Shown here one piece after another: positions 1-8,046 of a stretch of 64,000 nucleotides of DNA. The DNA lies in assembly GCA_016779225.1 (NCBI GenBank), contig JADHNZ010000011.1, positions 1-64,000 on the forward strand, written 5' to 3'. The translations under genes and the position numbers were made by a program. Origin of the DNA: Planctomycetota bacterium (GTDB lineage Bacteria > Planctomycetota > UBA1135 > GCA-002686595). The notes beneath the pieces are model-generated. The model ran no database searches and was not told the DNA's origin. It worked only from the letters and a program-made list of their open reading frames with translations. Numbering within the stretch: the stretch's first letter is position 1; every line of letters starts with the position of its first letter.

Positions 1-13
1 TGTCCCGCGTGAG

Positions 14-619
14 TCAGCCGCCCTTGCGGCGGATCAGATAGAGCGGATGGGCCGCGTCGGCCATCTGGTGACCCGTCATCGAGCACCAGGCCGGCAGGTC
101 CACCGGTGCCCCCGGATCGGTCGCGCGCAGGCGCAGCAGGCCGCCGGGATCCAACGCGCCGAGCCGCGTCCGCAGCTCGAGCACGAGGTCCCCGCAGCCC
201 ATGCCGCCGGCGTCCCACTCTGCGTCCCAAGCTTGCCCCCTCGCGCCCTCCGGCTCGATCCGTGCCTCGGGAGCCGCGACACCTGCACCGGCATCGCGCC
301 ACAGGCAGGGGGGACGCGCAAGGGCGCCCATCCCCTCGAGCTCACCGGCGTGGTGCCACGCTGCGAGGAAGCAGGCGTGGTGCTCCACATAGGCGAGAGC
401 GCGCTCCTGGAGCGGGCTCACCTCCTCCTCCATGTGTACCGCAATGCAGCCCAGGCACCGCGGCGAGCCCTTGAAGCCCAGGACGAGGCACAGGACAGCC
501 TCGTGCCCGCAGAGAGTCTGGCCGCACGCGGTACAGCGCGCGCCCGTCATGGCCGCGGCGTCCGCGAGGGCCCGGATGGTCTTCGGGTCGGTCTCCTCGT
601 GGAGCGGGTCGTCGCTCAT
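14..619 (-). CDS. TusA-family sulfurtransferase with N-terminal zinc ribbon
   Basis: The protein is about 201 aa. Residues about 25-65 hold a cysteine-rich ribbon (CTACGQTLCG, then CLGC). The last 70 residues are a TusA/SirA-like domain: the short motif GMGCG carries the expected sulfur-carrying cysteine, and the tail PAWCSMTGH...YLIRRK follows. TusA proteins relay persulfide sulfur between cysteine desulfurases, DsrE-type proteins and acceptors; this one should be cytosolic. The start was placed at ATG 619 because it overlaps the stop of the MetE-like gene as ATGA, a coupling that is also seen at several other junctions in the window; a GTG lies one codon upstream. It is the last gene of a four-gene minus-strand operon whose other members are DsrE, TusA-OsmC and MetE-like. 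The family call is firm; the sulfur acceptor is not known. Confidence 0.8.
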   Translation of the reverse strand: MSDDPLHEETDPKTIRALADAAAMTGARCTACGQTLCGHEAVLCLVLGFKGSPRCLGCIAVHMEEEVSPLQERALAYVEHHACFLAAWHHAGELEGMGALARPPCLWRDAGAGVAAPEARIEPEGARGQAWDAEWDAGGMGCGDLVLELRTRLGALDPGGLLRLRATDPGAPVDLPAWCSMTGHQMADAAHPLYLIRRKGG

Positions 620-1770
620 CACCCGAAGCGCTCCCGCAGCACGCGCGCCGCCTGGACCATGGAGTGCAGCTTCGCCACCGCCGGAGCCTCTTCATTCACG
701 CACCGGTTGGCGAAGCACCCGAACCCGCAGTCGGGGTTCAGGAACACCTGCTCCGGACGGTAGTAGCGCAGCGCCTCCTCGGCCCGCGCGACGATCGCGG
801 CAGGATCCTCCGCCTCGTCGGTGCGGGGGTTGATGCAGCCGAGCCCCAGCTCGCGATGACCGAGCGCCTCCCCGACCACGGCGAGCTCTCCCGCCCGCGG
901 CGTCGCGTACTCCAGAACGAACTGGTCGATCTCCATTGCCCTGAAGGCCGGAAGGAGCCGCTCGTAGTCGCCGGTCAGCAGGACCTCCTCCTGGCGACTC
1001 CAGTTGCCGCGGCACACGTGCAAGCCCGTGCGCACGCCCTCGACCCCGGCCACGACCCGGTTGAGCAGCTCTGCGGCGTACTCGAGCTCGGAACCCGCAT
1101 CACGGCGGGTTGCGAGGGTCGCTCACATGAAGGTTCGACGGTCATGCTCGTCCCCCATCACGATCTCGGTGAGAACCGGCTCGTCGAACTGCACGAACGA
1201 GGCCCCCGCGTCGCGCAGCTCGATCAGCTCCTCGCGCAGGATGCGGACGACATCGTCCCCCATCTCCGTCTTGTCGTCATACCCGGCGCGCGAGAACGCC
1301 CCGACCCACATGGAGCGTGTCAGCAGGTACGGACCTGGCAGGGAGACCTTGACCGGCAGGTCGGTCAGCTCCCGTACGAAGCGCAGCTCGTCCACGGCGA
1401 GGGGCTCCCTGCGGGCAAGCCGACCCGTACAGGTGGGGTTACGGATGGAGGATGCCGGCACATCCAGCGTGGTCAGCATCTCCTCGAAGGCCGCCTTGTC
1501 CGGCACCGTATCCAGCATCTCCGCCAGCGACATCAGCCGCGTGCCGTCGAGCTTGTCAGTCACGAACGAGTAGAAGTTGTCGCGGCGCTGCTCGCCATCC
1601 ACGACCACATCCACGCCAGCCTCGACCTGGTGGGACACGCAGCGGCGCACCTCCTCGTCGGCCACGGCCTCGAACTCGGCCCGCGTCATGCGGCCCTGCT
1701 GCTTGTCGCGGAGTGCGCGAAGGAGGTCCCTCGAGCGCGGCCAGCTGCCAACCTGGGTGACGGTGAACAT
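619..1770 (-). CDS. MetE-like cobalamin-independent methionine synthase with in-frame TGA (candidate selenoprotein)
   Basis: One reading frame of 384 codons is interrupted only by TGA at 1123-1125 (codon 216). Both sides are the same family. The N-terminal half has VGSWPRS and FDEPVLTE. The C-terminal half has the zinc-ligand motifs HVCRGN and NPDCGFGC and ends with a normal TGA. Read through, the protein is about 383 aa, the usual length for short 'core' MetE/COG0620 enzymes that transfer a methyl group to a thiol. The codon before TGA is ATG, and the sequence context (RTFM-X-A) is where I expect a cysteine in relatives. This is from memory and was not aligned. A hairpin fitting the bacterial SECIS rules begins 6 nt after the TGA. 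The gene lies 3 nt after the TusA-OsmC stop and overlaps tusA. Alternatives are a nonsense mutation (pseudogene) or two separate polypeptides; the lack of any indel and the preserved zinc ligands argue against decay. Confidence 0.75.
1087..1116 (-). promoter_or_regulatory. Candidate bacterial SECIS element
   Basis: On the coding (minus) strand, 6 nt after the in-frame TGA, CTCG pairs with CGAG. After a single C/C mismatch, AACCCGC pairs perfectly with GCGGGTT around the six-base loop CGTGAT. That gives 11 base pairs in total, with an apical loop beginning 18 nt after the UGA and a G at loop position 2. Bacterial SECIS elements are known to sit immediately 3' of the UGA, with the apical loop roughly 16-37 nt away and a G among the first two loop bases, so the geometry fits. 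GC-rich coding DNA forms chance hairpins, so this is supporting evidence and not proof. Confidence 0.5.
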
Positions 1771-1773
1771 GGG

Positions 1774-2529
1774 TCAGACGATGGCGAGCTTCGTGGTGAG
1801 CTCGGTGGCCTTGGCAAGGGTTGCGGCCAGGGGCGAGCGCCGCACGGTCTCTTCCCAGAGGGCTCGCACCTGATCCTCGGGGTCGAAGGTGGACGCGAAG
1901 AGCTTCAGCTCGATGGCGGCGAAGGACGGATCTCCGCCCTGCTCAAGGCCCAGGTGGGTCATCACATCGTGCAGGCGCCCCTTGGCCGTCGCCTCCAGGT
2001 CATCAACCTGGAGGCCTGCGCGCGAGCAGGCGAGCGAGAAGCCGGTCACGAGATCCGCCGCGAGCGCACCCAGAGCCGCCTCGACGGCGGAGGGGTGCGC
2101 ATCCTGCTCCTCGAAGCTCGCGGGCTGGCCGAGGGTCCACCTGAAGTTGCGGCAGTAGACCGTGGTCTCCAGCGCGTCCGAGGACCGGGCACGCAGGCGC
2201 CACTCATAGGCGCGCGCCCGCGTCTTGTCCTCTTCGAGCGCGGCGGCCTCCGTGCGTGCCTCCTCCCCCGCCCCGCGGCGGACGAAGAAGCGCGCCTGGC
2301 CAGGCATGGACCCCCCGAGCTCGCCGAGGAACGCGTGGCCCACCATCCGGCACCACGGCGGCAAGTCATCGCGCACCGTGGCCTCGAGGCTCCGCAGCTC
2401 GAGGACGCCGCCCTCGGGGACCTGCTGCATGTTCTGGCGGATGAGCAGGATGAGGCCCGAGCCGCAGTCCAGCGCTCCGCCGTCGAACACATGGTCCGCG
2501 ATCAGGCCCTCGAGGTCCTCACGGGTCAT
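1774..2529 (-). CDS. TusA-OsmC fusion protein
   Basis: This is a protein of about 251 aa starting at the ATG of MTREDLEGL; an upstream in-frame extension to 2652 overlaps the dsrE-like gene and looks non-native. Residues about 10-90 are a TusA-like domain with the key motif LDCGSG and a PPWCRMVGHAF stretch. Residues about 110-250 resemble OsmC/Ohr: a central helix around ALGALAADLV and the late motif RRSPLAATL. In OsmC peroxidases both of these places normally carry the reactive cysteines; here they are Asp and Ser/Pro, so peroxidase activity is doubtful. A sulfur-relay or scaffold role is more likely given the TusA half and the DsrE neighbour. It lies 22 nt after dsrE and 3 nt before the MetE-like gene, clearly the same transcript. 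Confidence 0.72.
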   Translation of the reverse strand: MTREDLEGLIADHVFDGGALDCGSGLILLIRQNMQQVPEGGVLELRSLEATVRDDLPPWCRMVGHAFLGELGGSMPGQARFFVRRGAGEEARTEAAALEEDKTRARAYEWRLRARSSDALETTVYCRNFRWTLGQPASFEEQDAHPSAVEAALGALAADLVTGFSLACSRAGLQVDDLEATAKGRLHDVMTHLGLEQGGDPSFAAIELKLFASTFDPEDQVRALWEETVRRSPLAATLAKATELTTKLAIV

Positions 2530-2551
2530 GACGCTGCTGTGATCCGTCGAA

Positions 2552-2917
2552 TCAGTAGCCGACGCTCGGCGAGCCGTTGGAGAGCCACTCGACCAGAGCC
2601 GCGCCGCCTGCGGGGGTGGCACCGGGAACCAGCATGTCCTCGGTGATCCCACGCTTCTTCATGCAGGGCGAGCACACGAGGATCTTGCCCCCGTTCGCCG
2701 TGAACTTCTCGACCAGCTCACGCAGAGGCGCGAAGGGCTCGCCAGCCTCAATGCGGTCGACCTCGGACTTCACCGCGGCCCAGACGCCGTCGACACTCAG
2801 GAACACCATCGTGTCCTTCTCGCTGCCCAGGGCGGCGTTGGCCACGACGAAGCCGACGGTGGCCTTATCCTCGTTGGTCTTGCACTCGGTGATGGTGACG
2901 CAGAAGGTGTTGCTCAT
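2552..2917 (-). CDS. DsrE-family sulfur-relay protein
   Basis: The 121-aa protein has the DsrE/F fold signature: an N-terminal beta strand after MSNTF, the NAALGSEKDTMVFLSVDGV segment, and a C-terminal CSPCMKKRGI loop. Its cysteines are at the place where DsrE-type proteins carry persulfide. It is first in the operon with TusA-OsmC, the MetE-like gene and TusA. DsrE and TusA proteins are known partners in cytoplasmic sulfur transfer, so the gene order itself supports a relay. No TANNNT box sits directly before the start; the nearest candidate is TAGCAT on the minus strand at 3053-3058, which would leave a leader of about 135 nt. Confidence 0.8.
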   Translation of the reverse strand: MSNTFCVTITECKTNEDKATVGFVVANAALGSEKDTMVFLSVDGVWAAVKSEVDRIEAGEPFAPLRELVEKFTANGGKILVCSPCMKKRGITEDMLVPGATPAGGAALVEWLSNGSPSVGY

Positions 2918-3142
2918 GGCAGCTGGAGGTTTGGCTGGCAGGGATGCGGCGAGACGCGGGGTTGGCCCTCAGGACGAAGTGGCCGAGCCGAACGACGGCT
3001 GAGAAACCGATTCTTGGGACGCCCGGTACGCCCGGAGTCATTGCGGGCCGGAATGCTAGCAGGCATCGAGCCGGCTCGGGTGCTCAGGCGCCTTGATTCG
3101 GCGCGCCTCGAGGCCTCCGTTCGAGCTGCCCGGCGGTCCGGG

Positions 3143-4573
3143 TCAGCGCGCGCTGGTCGGGATCCGGCGGTCGGCGTTGAGGACCTGTCCGTCAACGCCC
3201 CGGTGGCGGAAGGCCAGCCTGGGCTCGTCGCCGTCGTACTCCAGGGCCACCTCGAGGAACCCACCGCAGACCTTGAGGTAGCGGTGCGCCTCGGAGCGAT
3301 TGCTCTCGCTGAACCCACCCGCGTGGGCGTCCGTCGTGGGACCGCAGGAGAACTCCCACAGGCCAGTCGTGGGATCACAGCTCGAGTACTGCCAGTGCCG
3401 GTCCCCGCAGACCACGAAGGCGTCCTTGTGGCCCGCAAGGAAGGCCCGCAGCTCATCGCCCTCGGTCTGGAACCCCTTGTTGGCGTGGTTGTCGTTCTTG
3501 TTGCCGCGGTCGGGCCCCACGATCGGGGTGGACGAGACCAGCACGCGGAAGGTCGCGTCCGAGGCAGCGAAGGTCCGCTTGAGCCAGGCCTTCTGCTCGG
3601 CGCTCCAGATCGACTTCTCGGGGCCGTCAGGGAGGCGGTTCGGGCTCCTGAACTCCCGGCCCTCCACGAACCACACCTCCAGGTCCCTCCCCCAGCGCAC
3701 GCTGCGGTAGGGCCGCTCGCCGGTAGGCGTCTGCTCGCGGTAGATCGCGAGCCCCTCGTCCCACGAGAGCGCGCCGTAGCTCTGGCCTGGCCAGCAGTCG
3801 TTCTTGAGGACATCGTGATCGTCCGTCATGAACCACGACGGGACCTGCTCGTGGAAGCTGCGCTGGAACTCGAGCCCATAGACCCGGTTCCACTTGTGAC
3901 GGGCGAGCTCGACCGACTTCGCGAAGGGCGCGGGCTTGTCGTGATAGACGACATCCCCGGTGTGCACGAAGAAGTCCGGGTCGAGGGCCGCCATCTGCGG
4001 ATAGATCCGGTGGCCCCGCTCGGCATCGTCGCGGCGCAGCCAGGACTGCCCCGTCACCACGGTGAAGCGGGCCGGCGCCGGCACCGTCGCTGCGGGGGCA
4101 GTCCGAAACGACCCCGGCGTCGAGCAGTCGACCTGCGTCGCCCCCTTGCGCCGCCCCTCGACCAGCAGCCGGTAGCGCCCTCCCGGGCGCAGCCCCTCCG
4201 TCAGCAGGAACTGCACGGTGCAGTCGCGCGCCTCGTCCACGGAGGTCCAGGCGGTGGAGCGCCTCGCCTCAGGCTGACTCTCCTCCCACCACGAGACGCG
4301 GACCTCTCCGGGCCTCGCACTCACGGCCGCCTCCATCTCGCCAAGGGTGAGCCCCTCGGGAACCGCCTCAGCCTCGTCGGCCCAGGCCGCGCCCTCCGTC
4401 ACGCGCTCCCCGGTCAGGCGTGCCCACACCACGGCCTGGGTGCCCGTCACCTCACCAATCTTGATCCCGGTCGCCATGTGGACCACCTCCGCGGCAGTGC
4501 GCAGAGCCGTGACCGAGTCCGCAGGCGGACCCTGGAAGAGCAGAAGGGCGAGGAGCGAGGAGACGGCAGGCAT
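3143..4573 (-). CDS. PhoD-like metallophosphatase (alkaline phosphatase D family)
   Basis: About 476 aa from the ATG of MPAVSSLLALLL, a short hydrophobic leader that suggests export. An N-terminal beta-sandwich region (around GEVTGTQAVVWARL) precedes a metallophosphatase core with the metal-site motifs HTGDVVYHD, TDDHDV and CGDRHWQ in the expected order. The family hydrolyses phosphate mono- and diesters with metal cofactors; the physiological substrate cannot be told from sequence. A long upstream in-frame extension reaching 5086 overlaps the cryptochrome gene and is rejected. The neighbours on the same strand are the sulfur operon downstream and the cryptochrome upstream, both with gaps of more than 170 nt, so it is probably monocistronic. 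Confidence 0.85.
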   Translation of the reverse strand: MPAVSSLLALLLFQGPPADSVTALRTAAEVVHMATGIKIGEVTGTQAVVWARLTGERVTEGAAWADEAEAVPEGLTLGEMEAAVSARPGEVRVSWWEESQPEARRSTAWTSVDEARDCTVQFLLTEGLRPGGRYRLLVEGRRKGATQVDCSTPGSFRTAPAATVPAPARFTVVTGQSWLRRDDAERGHRIYPQMAALDPDFFVHTGDVVYHDKPAPFAKSVELARHKWNRVYGLEFQRSFHEQVPSWFMTDDHDVLKNDCWPGQSYGALSWDEGLAIYREQTPTGERPYRSVRWGRDLEVWFVEGREFRSPNRLPDGPEKSIWSAEQKAWLKRTFAASDATFRVLVSSTPIVGPDRGNKNDNHANKGFQTEGDELRAFLAGHKDAFVVCGDRHWQYSSCDPTTGLWEFSCGPTTDAHAGGFSESNRSEAHRYLKVCGGFLEVALEYDGDEPRLAFRHRGVDGQVLNADRRIPTSAR

Positions 4574-4749
4574 GATCACGAGGAAGGAAGGCGCCCGCTG
4601 ATTCTGCCGAACGCCCTCGCGCGTTCCAGGCCAGGCCTCTCGGAGTCCTCGCCCCCCCTCAGCGACGGTCAGCGAGCGTCTTGCGTCCGGAGAGCACGAA
4701 GGCCTGGATGCTGCGCAGGGCCAGAGGCGCGCGGTCGACCACCGCGAAT

Positions 4750-6228
4750 TCAGCGCCGCTCCGACTCTTCCCAGCGCCGCCGGTTCGCGGCCACGCTGGC
4801 GTCGAGGTCGACGAGGGGGCGGGGGTAGTCCCGGCCGAGGCGGCAGCTGGCGGCTTCTTGCTGGCTGGGCGTGAGCTGCCAGGGGGCGTGGATGAGGCGC
4901 TCGGGGACGCGGTCCAGTTCGGGGCACCAGAGGCGCGCGTGGCGGCCGCGGCGGTCGTACTTGGAAGCCTGTGTGGCGATGTCGAAGTAGCGGAAGCCGC
5001 GGGCGTCGTTTCCCACTCCGGCCGCGTAGTTCCAGTTGCCCCAGTTGGAGGCGACATCGAAGTCGAGCAGCTGGCTCTCGAACCACTCCGCCCCCCAGCG
5101 CCAGTCGATGCCCAGGTTCTTGGTGAGGAAGCTCGCCACGATCTGGCGCCCGCGGTTGGACATGAAGCCCGAGGGCGCCAGCTCGCGCATGTTGGCGTCC
5201 ACCAGGGGCACCCCCGTCCTGCCCTCACACCAGGCGTCGAAGCCCTGCTCATCGTGCTGCCAGGGACGCTCGATCCCCTGCAGTCCAGAGGCACGAAACA
5301 GCGCAGCCCCGTGCTTCGCAGCGATGAGCTGAAAGTAGTCCCTCCACAGCAGCTCGAAGGTCAGCCAGTAGGTCGAATCGTTGCGGACCCGCTCCCGTTC
5401 GTAGCGCTCGACCTCGGCCTGGACCTGCCGCGCGGAGATGCAGCCGAGGGCGAGCCAGGGTGAGAGCTTGGACGAGTAGTCCGCCCCGATCAGGCCGTTG
5501 CGGGTCTGCTTGTAGCCCTTGAGCCGATCCTCCTCCCAGACATAGGCCTGCACACGCTCGGCGGCCGCTCGACTGCCCCCGTGGAACCTCAGGACCGCTC
5601 GCGGGTCATCCTCGAGCGCTCCGCAGCCCAGCTCCCCCGCAGACGGCAGGTCGCCGGACTCCGCTGGAGTCGCTGGCCTGCGGAGGGGTGACCGCGGGGC
5701 GGGCAGCGGCTCCGGGAAGCCGTCCCCGCGCTCCACCAGCTTGCGGAAGCGCGTGAACAGCTCAGGGGTCTGATCCACGGCAAAGGGCAGCTCGCTGGGA
5801 TCGACAAGGGTCCGGTCCCACCAGGTGCGGACGGCACAGTCATCGGGGAGCGCGAGCCGAACGGCAGCCTCGACAGACGCCTCCTCGGTGCCGACTCCCT
5901 CGTGGAAGTGGAGAGCCGTCCATCCCTCCTCTCGGGCAAGCGAAGGCAACACCTCCTCCGGTCGTCCTCGCCGCACGAGCAGCTCGCCGCCGAGGCTTCG
6001 CAGCGCCTCGCGCAGATCGACGAGGGCCTCGCCCAAGAACCGGGCCCGGAAGGGCCCACGGCGAGGCAGGCCGCGCAGGCGCGAGGGCTCCTCGTCCCGC
6101 GGATCCAGACAGACCACGCAGCTCACCGCCCCGGCGCGGGCGGCCTCGAGCAGCGGTCCGTGGTCGCCGACGCGGAGGTCACTGCGGAACCAGACCCCGG
6201 TCGTGGCGGACTTCTGTCCCGGGTTCAT
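4750..6228 (-). CDS. DASH-family cryptochrome/photolyase
   Basis: About 492 aa starting at MNPGQKSATTGVWFRSDLR. The N-terminal alpha/beta photolyase domain is followed by the FAD domain with the family-typical stretches KLSPWLALGCIS, FELLWRDYF, FMSNRGRQ and NWNYAAGVGNDARGF, then RYFDI and a YDRRGRHARLW segment characteristic of the DASH branch. DASH proteins bind FAD and a folate antenna and repair cyclobutane dimers in single-stranded or looped DNA. The frame stays open far upstream (to 7947), but that extension lies antisense to the permease gene and is low-complexity, so the ATG at 6228 is taken. It is divergent from the permease gene. Confidence 0.92.
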   Translation of the reverse strand: MNPGQKSATTGVWFRSDLRVGDHGPLLEAARAGAVSCVVCLDPRDEEPSRLRGLPRRGPFRARFLGEALVDLREALRSLGGELLVRRGRPEEVLPSLAREEGWTALHFHEGVGTEEASVEAAVRLALPDDCAVRTWWDRTLVDPSELPFAVDQTPELFTRFRKLVERGDGFPEPLPAPRSPLRRPATPAESGDLPSAGELGCGALEDDPRAVLRFHGGSRAAAERVQAYVWEEDRLKGYKQTRNGLIGADYSSKLSPWLALGCISARQVQAEVERYERERVRNDSTYWLTFELLWRDYFQLIAAKHGAALFRASGLQGIERPWQHDEQGFDAWCEGRTGVPLVDANMRELAPSGFMSNRGRQIVASFLTKNLGIDWRWGAEWFESQLLDFDVASNWGNWNYAAGVGNDARGFRYFDIATQASKYDRRGRHARLWCPELDRVPERLIHAPWQLTPSQQEAASCRLGRDYPRPLVDLDASVAANRRRWEESERR

Positions 6229-6349
6229 GGCGTATCCCCCGCGGGCTTTGCGTTCCGAAGCGGCGCCGGAAGGGGGCGCGCCTGGCTCTCGGCGGCCCAG
6301 CGCCCCAACCGGAACTCGCTCCCCGTCCCCCGCACGCGGACCGCTCCCC

Positions 6350-6385
6350 GCGCACCCCGCGCACCCCGCGCACCCCGCGCACCCC
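6350..6385. repeat. Four tandem copies of GCGCACCCC
   Basis: Four exact head-to-tail copies of the 9-mer GCGCACCCC sit in the 330-bp space between the divergent cryptochrome and permease genes. Translated in the plus frames they give HPAHPAHPA-like peptides that are not part of a credible gene. The rest of 6229-6558 holds no recognisable gene; a TAGATT hexamer lies 9 nt before the permease ATG. Confidence 0.85.
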
Positions 6386-6558
6386 GCCTCGCCATCCCCG
6401 CCAGCCGCATGAGCCCGGATTCGCAGCCAGGCCGCACTCGGATTCGCGCCTGACGGAAGGGTCCGCGCGCCCCGACCGCTCAGGTCCGCGCACCGCACCC
6501 CCCGAGCGGCCACCCACAGGTTCCGGGGTCGCCCATGAGACCGTAGATTCTGAGCCCC

Positions 6559-8046
6559 ATGTCCCTGGCCATCCTCGTCCTCGCCCTGTTCCTCCTGGGC
6601 GCAGCCGCGATGATCTCGCGCGTCCTCCCCGCGCTGATCGCCCTGCCTCTGATGGGCGTGGGCATCGCGGGCGGGGCCGTGGTGCTGACCGGCGAGATCG
6701 GCTGGCACGAGGTCCTCGACGGGGTGGTGTCCGGCGGCGCGATCATGCTGCACAAGGCCATGATCGTGACCTTCTTCGGCGGCGCGCTCTCCTTCGTGAT
6801 GCAGCGCTCCGGCGTCGCCGAGAGCCTCGTCAAGCAGGGCGCCGAGCTCGTTGGCGCGGACCCCCTCGCGGTCGGGATCTTCTCCCTGCTGCTGGTGGCC
6901 CTCCTCTTCTCGAGCCTCACCGGGCTCGGCGCGGTGATCATGGTCTCCATGATCGTGCTGCCCATGCTGGCCACGGTCGGGCTCTCCCCCGCGGCCGGAG
7001 CAGGCATCGTGCTCTTCGGCATGAGCCTGGGCGGCGTCCTCAACCCCGCCAACTGGGTGCTCTATGTGGACACCCTCGGCGTCCCCACCGAAGAGGTGAA
7101 GCGCTTCGCCCTGGTGCTCTTCGTGGTCGTCACGCTCGCGGGCGCGACCATGATCATGGTCGAGCTCCTGGTGGGCCGCCTCGTCCGGCTCGAGCGGCGG
7201 ACGGTGGGCACGCTGGTCCTGTTCCTCAGCGCGGTCGCGGGGATCGGGGCGCTCCTGATGGGGTCCGGCGACGCCAGCGCCGGAGCCGAGCCCGGCCCGC
7301 TCCTCGTCTGGACGCGCAGGATCGTCCTCGCTGGGTTTGCAGCCCTCGTGCTCTCCCAGGTGATCGGCGTCCTGCGCCGTGCGAGCCGCTGGCGCCACCA
7401 GGAGCCGGTCATTCGCTCGGGGGCCTACCTGATCCCCCTCGTTCCCCTCGTTGCGATCCTGCTGTTCGACGCGCCGATCCTGGCCGCGTTCGTGATCGGC
7501 TTCGCCTACGCCATCCTGGCGACGGCGCGTCCAGGCTCCATGGCGCTGACCGTCCAGAGCCTCATCGAGGGCGGAGCCAGCGTGATGCCCGCGATCGTGC
7601 TCATGTTCGGGATCGGCATCCTCATCGCCGCGGTCAAGGGCCCCGCCGGCTGGGAGGCAGCCCACCCAGGAGCCACCTGGCCGGTCCTCGCAGCCATCGA
7701 ACCCGTGCTCGCCCGCCTCGTGCCGGCGTCGCCCTGGACCTTCGTCCTGGGCTTCGGAATCGCAGCTCCGCTCGCCCTCTACCGCGGCCCGCTCAATGTC
7801 TGGGGCCTGGGCTTTGGGGTCGCGACGATCCTGATGACCAGCGGCAACCTCCCCGCCGCGGCGGTCATGGCCATGCTCCTCTCCGTGGGCCAGGTGCAGG
7901 GCATCTGTGATCCCACGAACACCGCCAATGTCTGGATCGCGAACCACCAGGGAGTCGGCGTCAACGCAATCCTGTTCCGCACGCTGCCCTTCGTGTGGGG
8001 CGCCGTAGTCCTCGGCCTCGCCGCAGCGGCCGTCTTCTACCTATGA
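6559..8046 (+). CDS. Polytopic membrane transporter (ion-transporter/permease superfamily)
   Basis: About 495 aa, almost entirely hydrophobic, with roughly 12 predicted membrane spans. Two related halves each have a Gly/Asn-rich re-entrant-type stretch (GMSLGGVLNPANWVLY and ICDPTNTANVW), as in carboxylate and TRAP-large-subunit-like permeases. Closely resembling names would be C4-dicarboxylate or citrate transporter-like, but the substrate is not assignable. It overlaps the following HyuA-type gene by ATGA (8043-8046), so the two are translationally coupled; uptake of the amide or acid that the enzyme acts on is a reasonable inference. A TAGATT box 9 nt before the ATG is a weak promoter candidate. 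Confidence 0.75.
   Translation: MSLAILVLALFLLGAAAMISRVLPALIALPLMGVGIAGGAVVLTGEIGWHEVLDGVVSGGAIMLHKAMIVTFFGGALSFVMQRSGVAESLVKQGAELVGADPLAVGIFSLLLVALLFSSLTGLGAVIMVSMIVLPMLATVGLSPAAGAGIVLFGMSLGGVLNPANWVLYVDTLGVPTEEVKRFALVLFVVVTLAGATMIMVELLVGRLVRLERRTVGTLVLFLSAVAGIGALLMGSGDASAGAEPGPLLVWTRRIVLAGFAALVLSQVIGVLRRASRWRHQEPVIRSGAYLIPLVPLVAILLFDAPILAAFVIGFAYAILATARPGSMALTVQSLIEGGASVMPAIVLMFGIGILIAAVKGPAGWEAAHPGATWPVLAAIEPVLARLVPASPWTFVLGFGIAAPLALYRGPLNVWGLGFGVATILMTSGNLPAAAVMAMLLSVGQVQGICDPTNTANVWIANHQGVGVNAILFRTLPFVWGAVVLGLAAAAVFYL

Noticed and set aside
619-1770. Two separate genes (N- and C-terminal MetE halves)
   Set aside because: They are in the same frame, have no start signal between them, and together give one normal-length family member; a single TGA explains the split.
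664-2646. Long plus-strand open frame opposite the sulfur operon
   Set aside because: It is the antisense shadow of four recognisable genes and has no domain; long shadows are normal at this GC content.
6229-7947. Upstream extension of the cryptochrome frame
   Set aside because: It is antisense to the permease gene and rich in His, Glu and Arg without domain similarity; the protein starts naturally at 6228.
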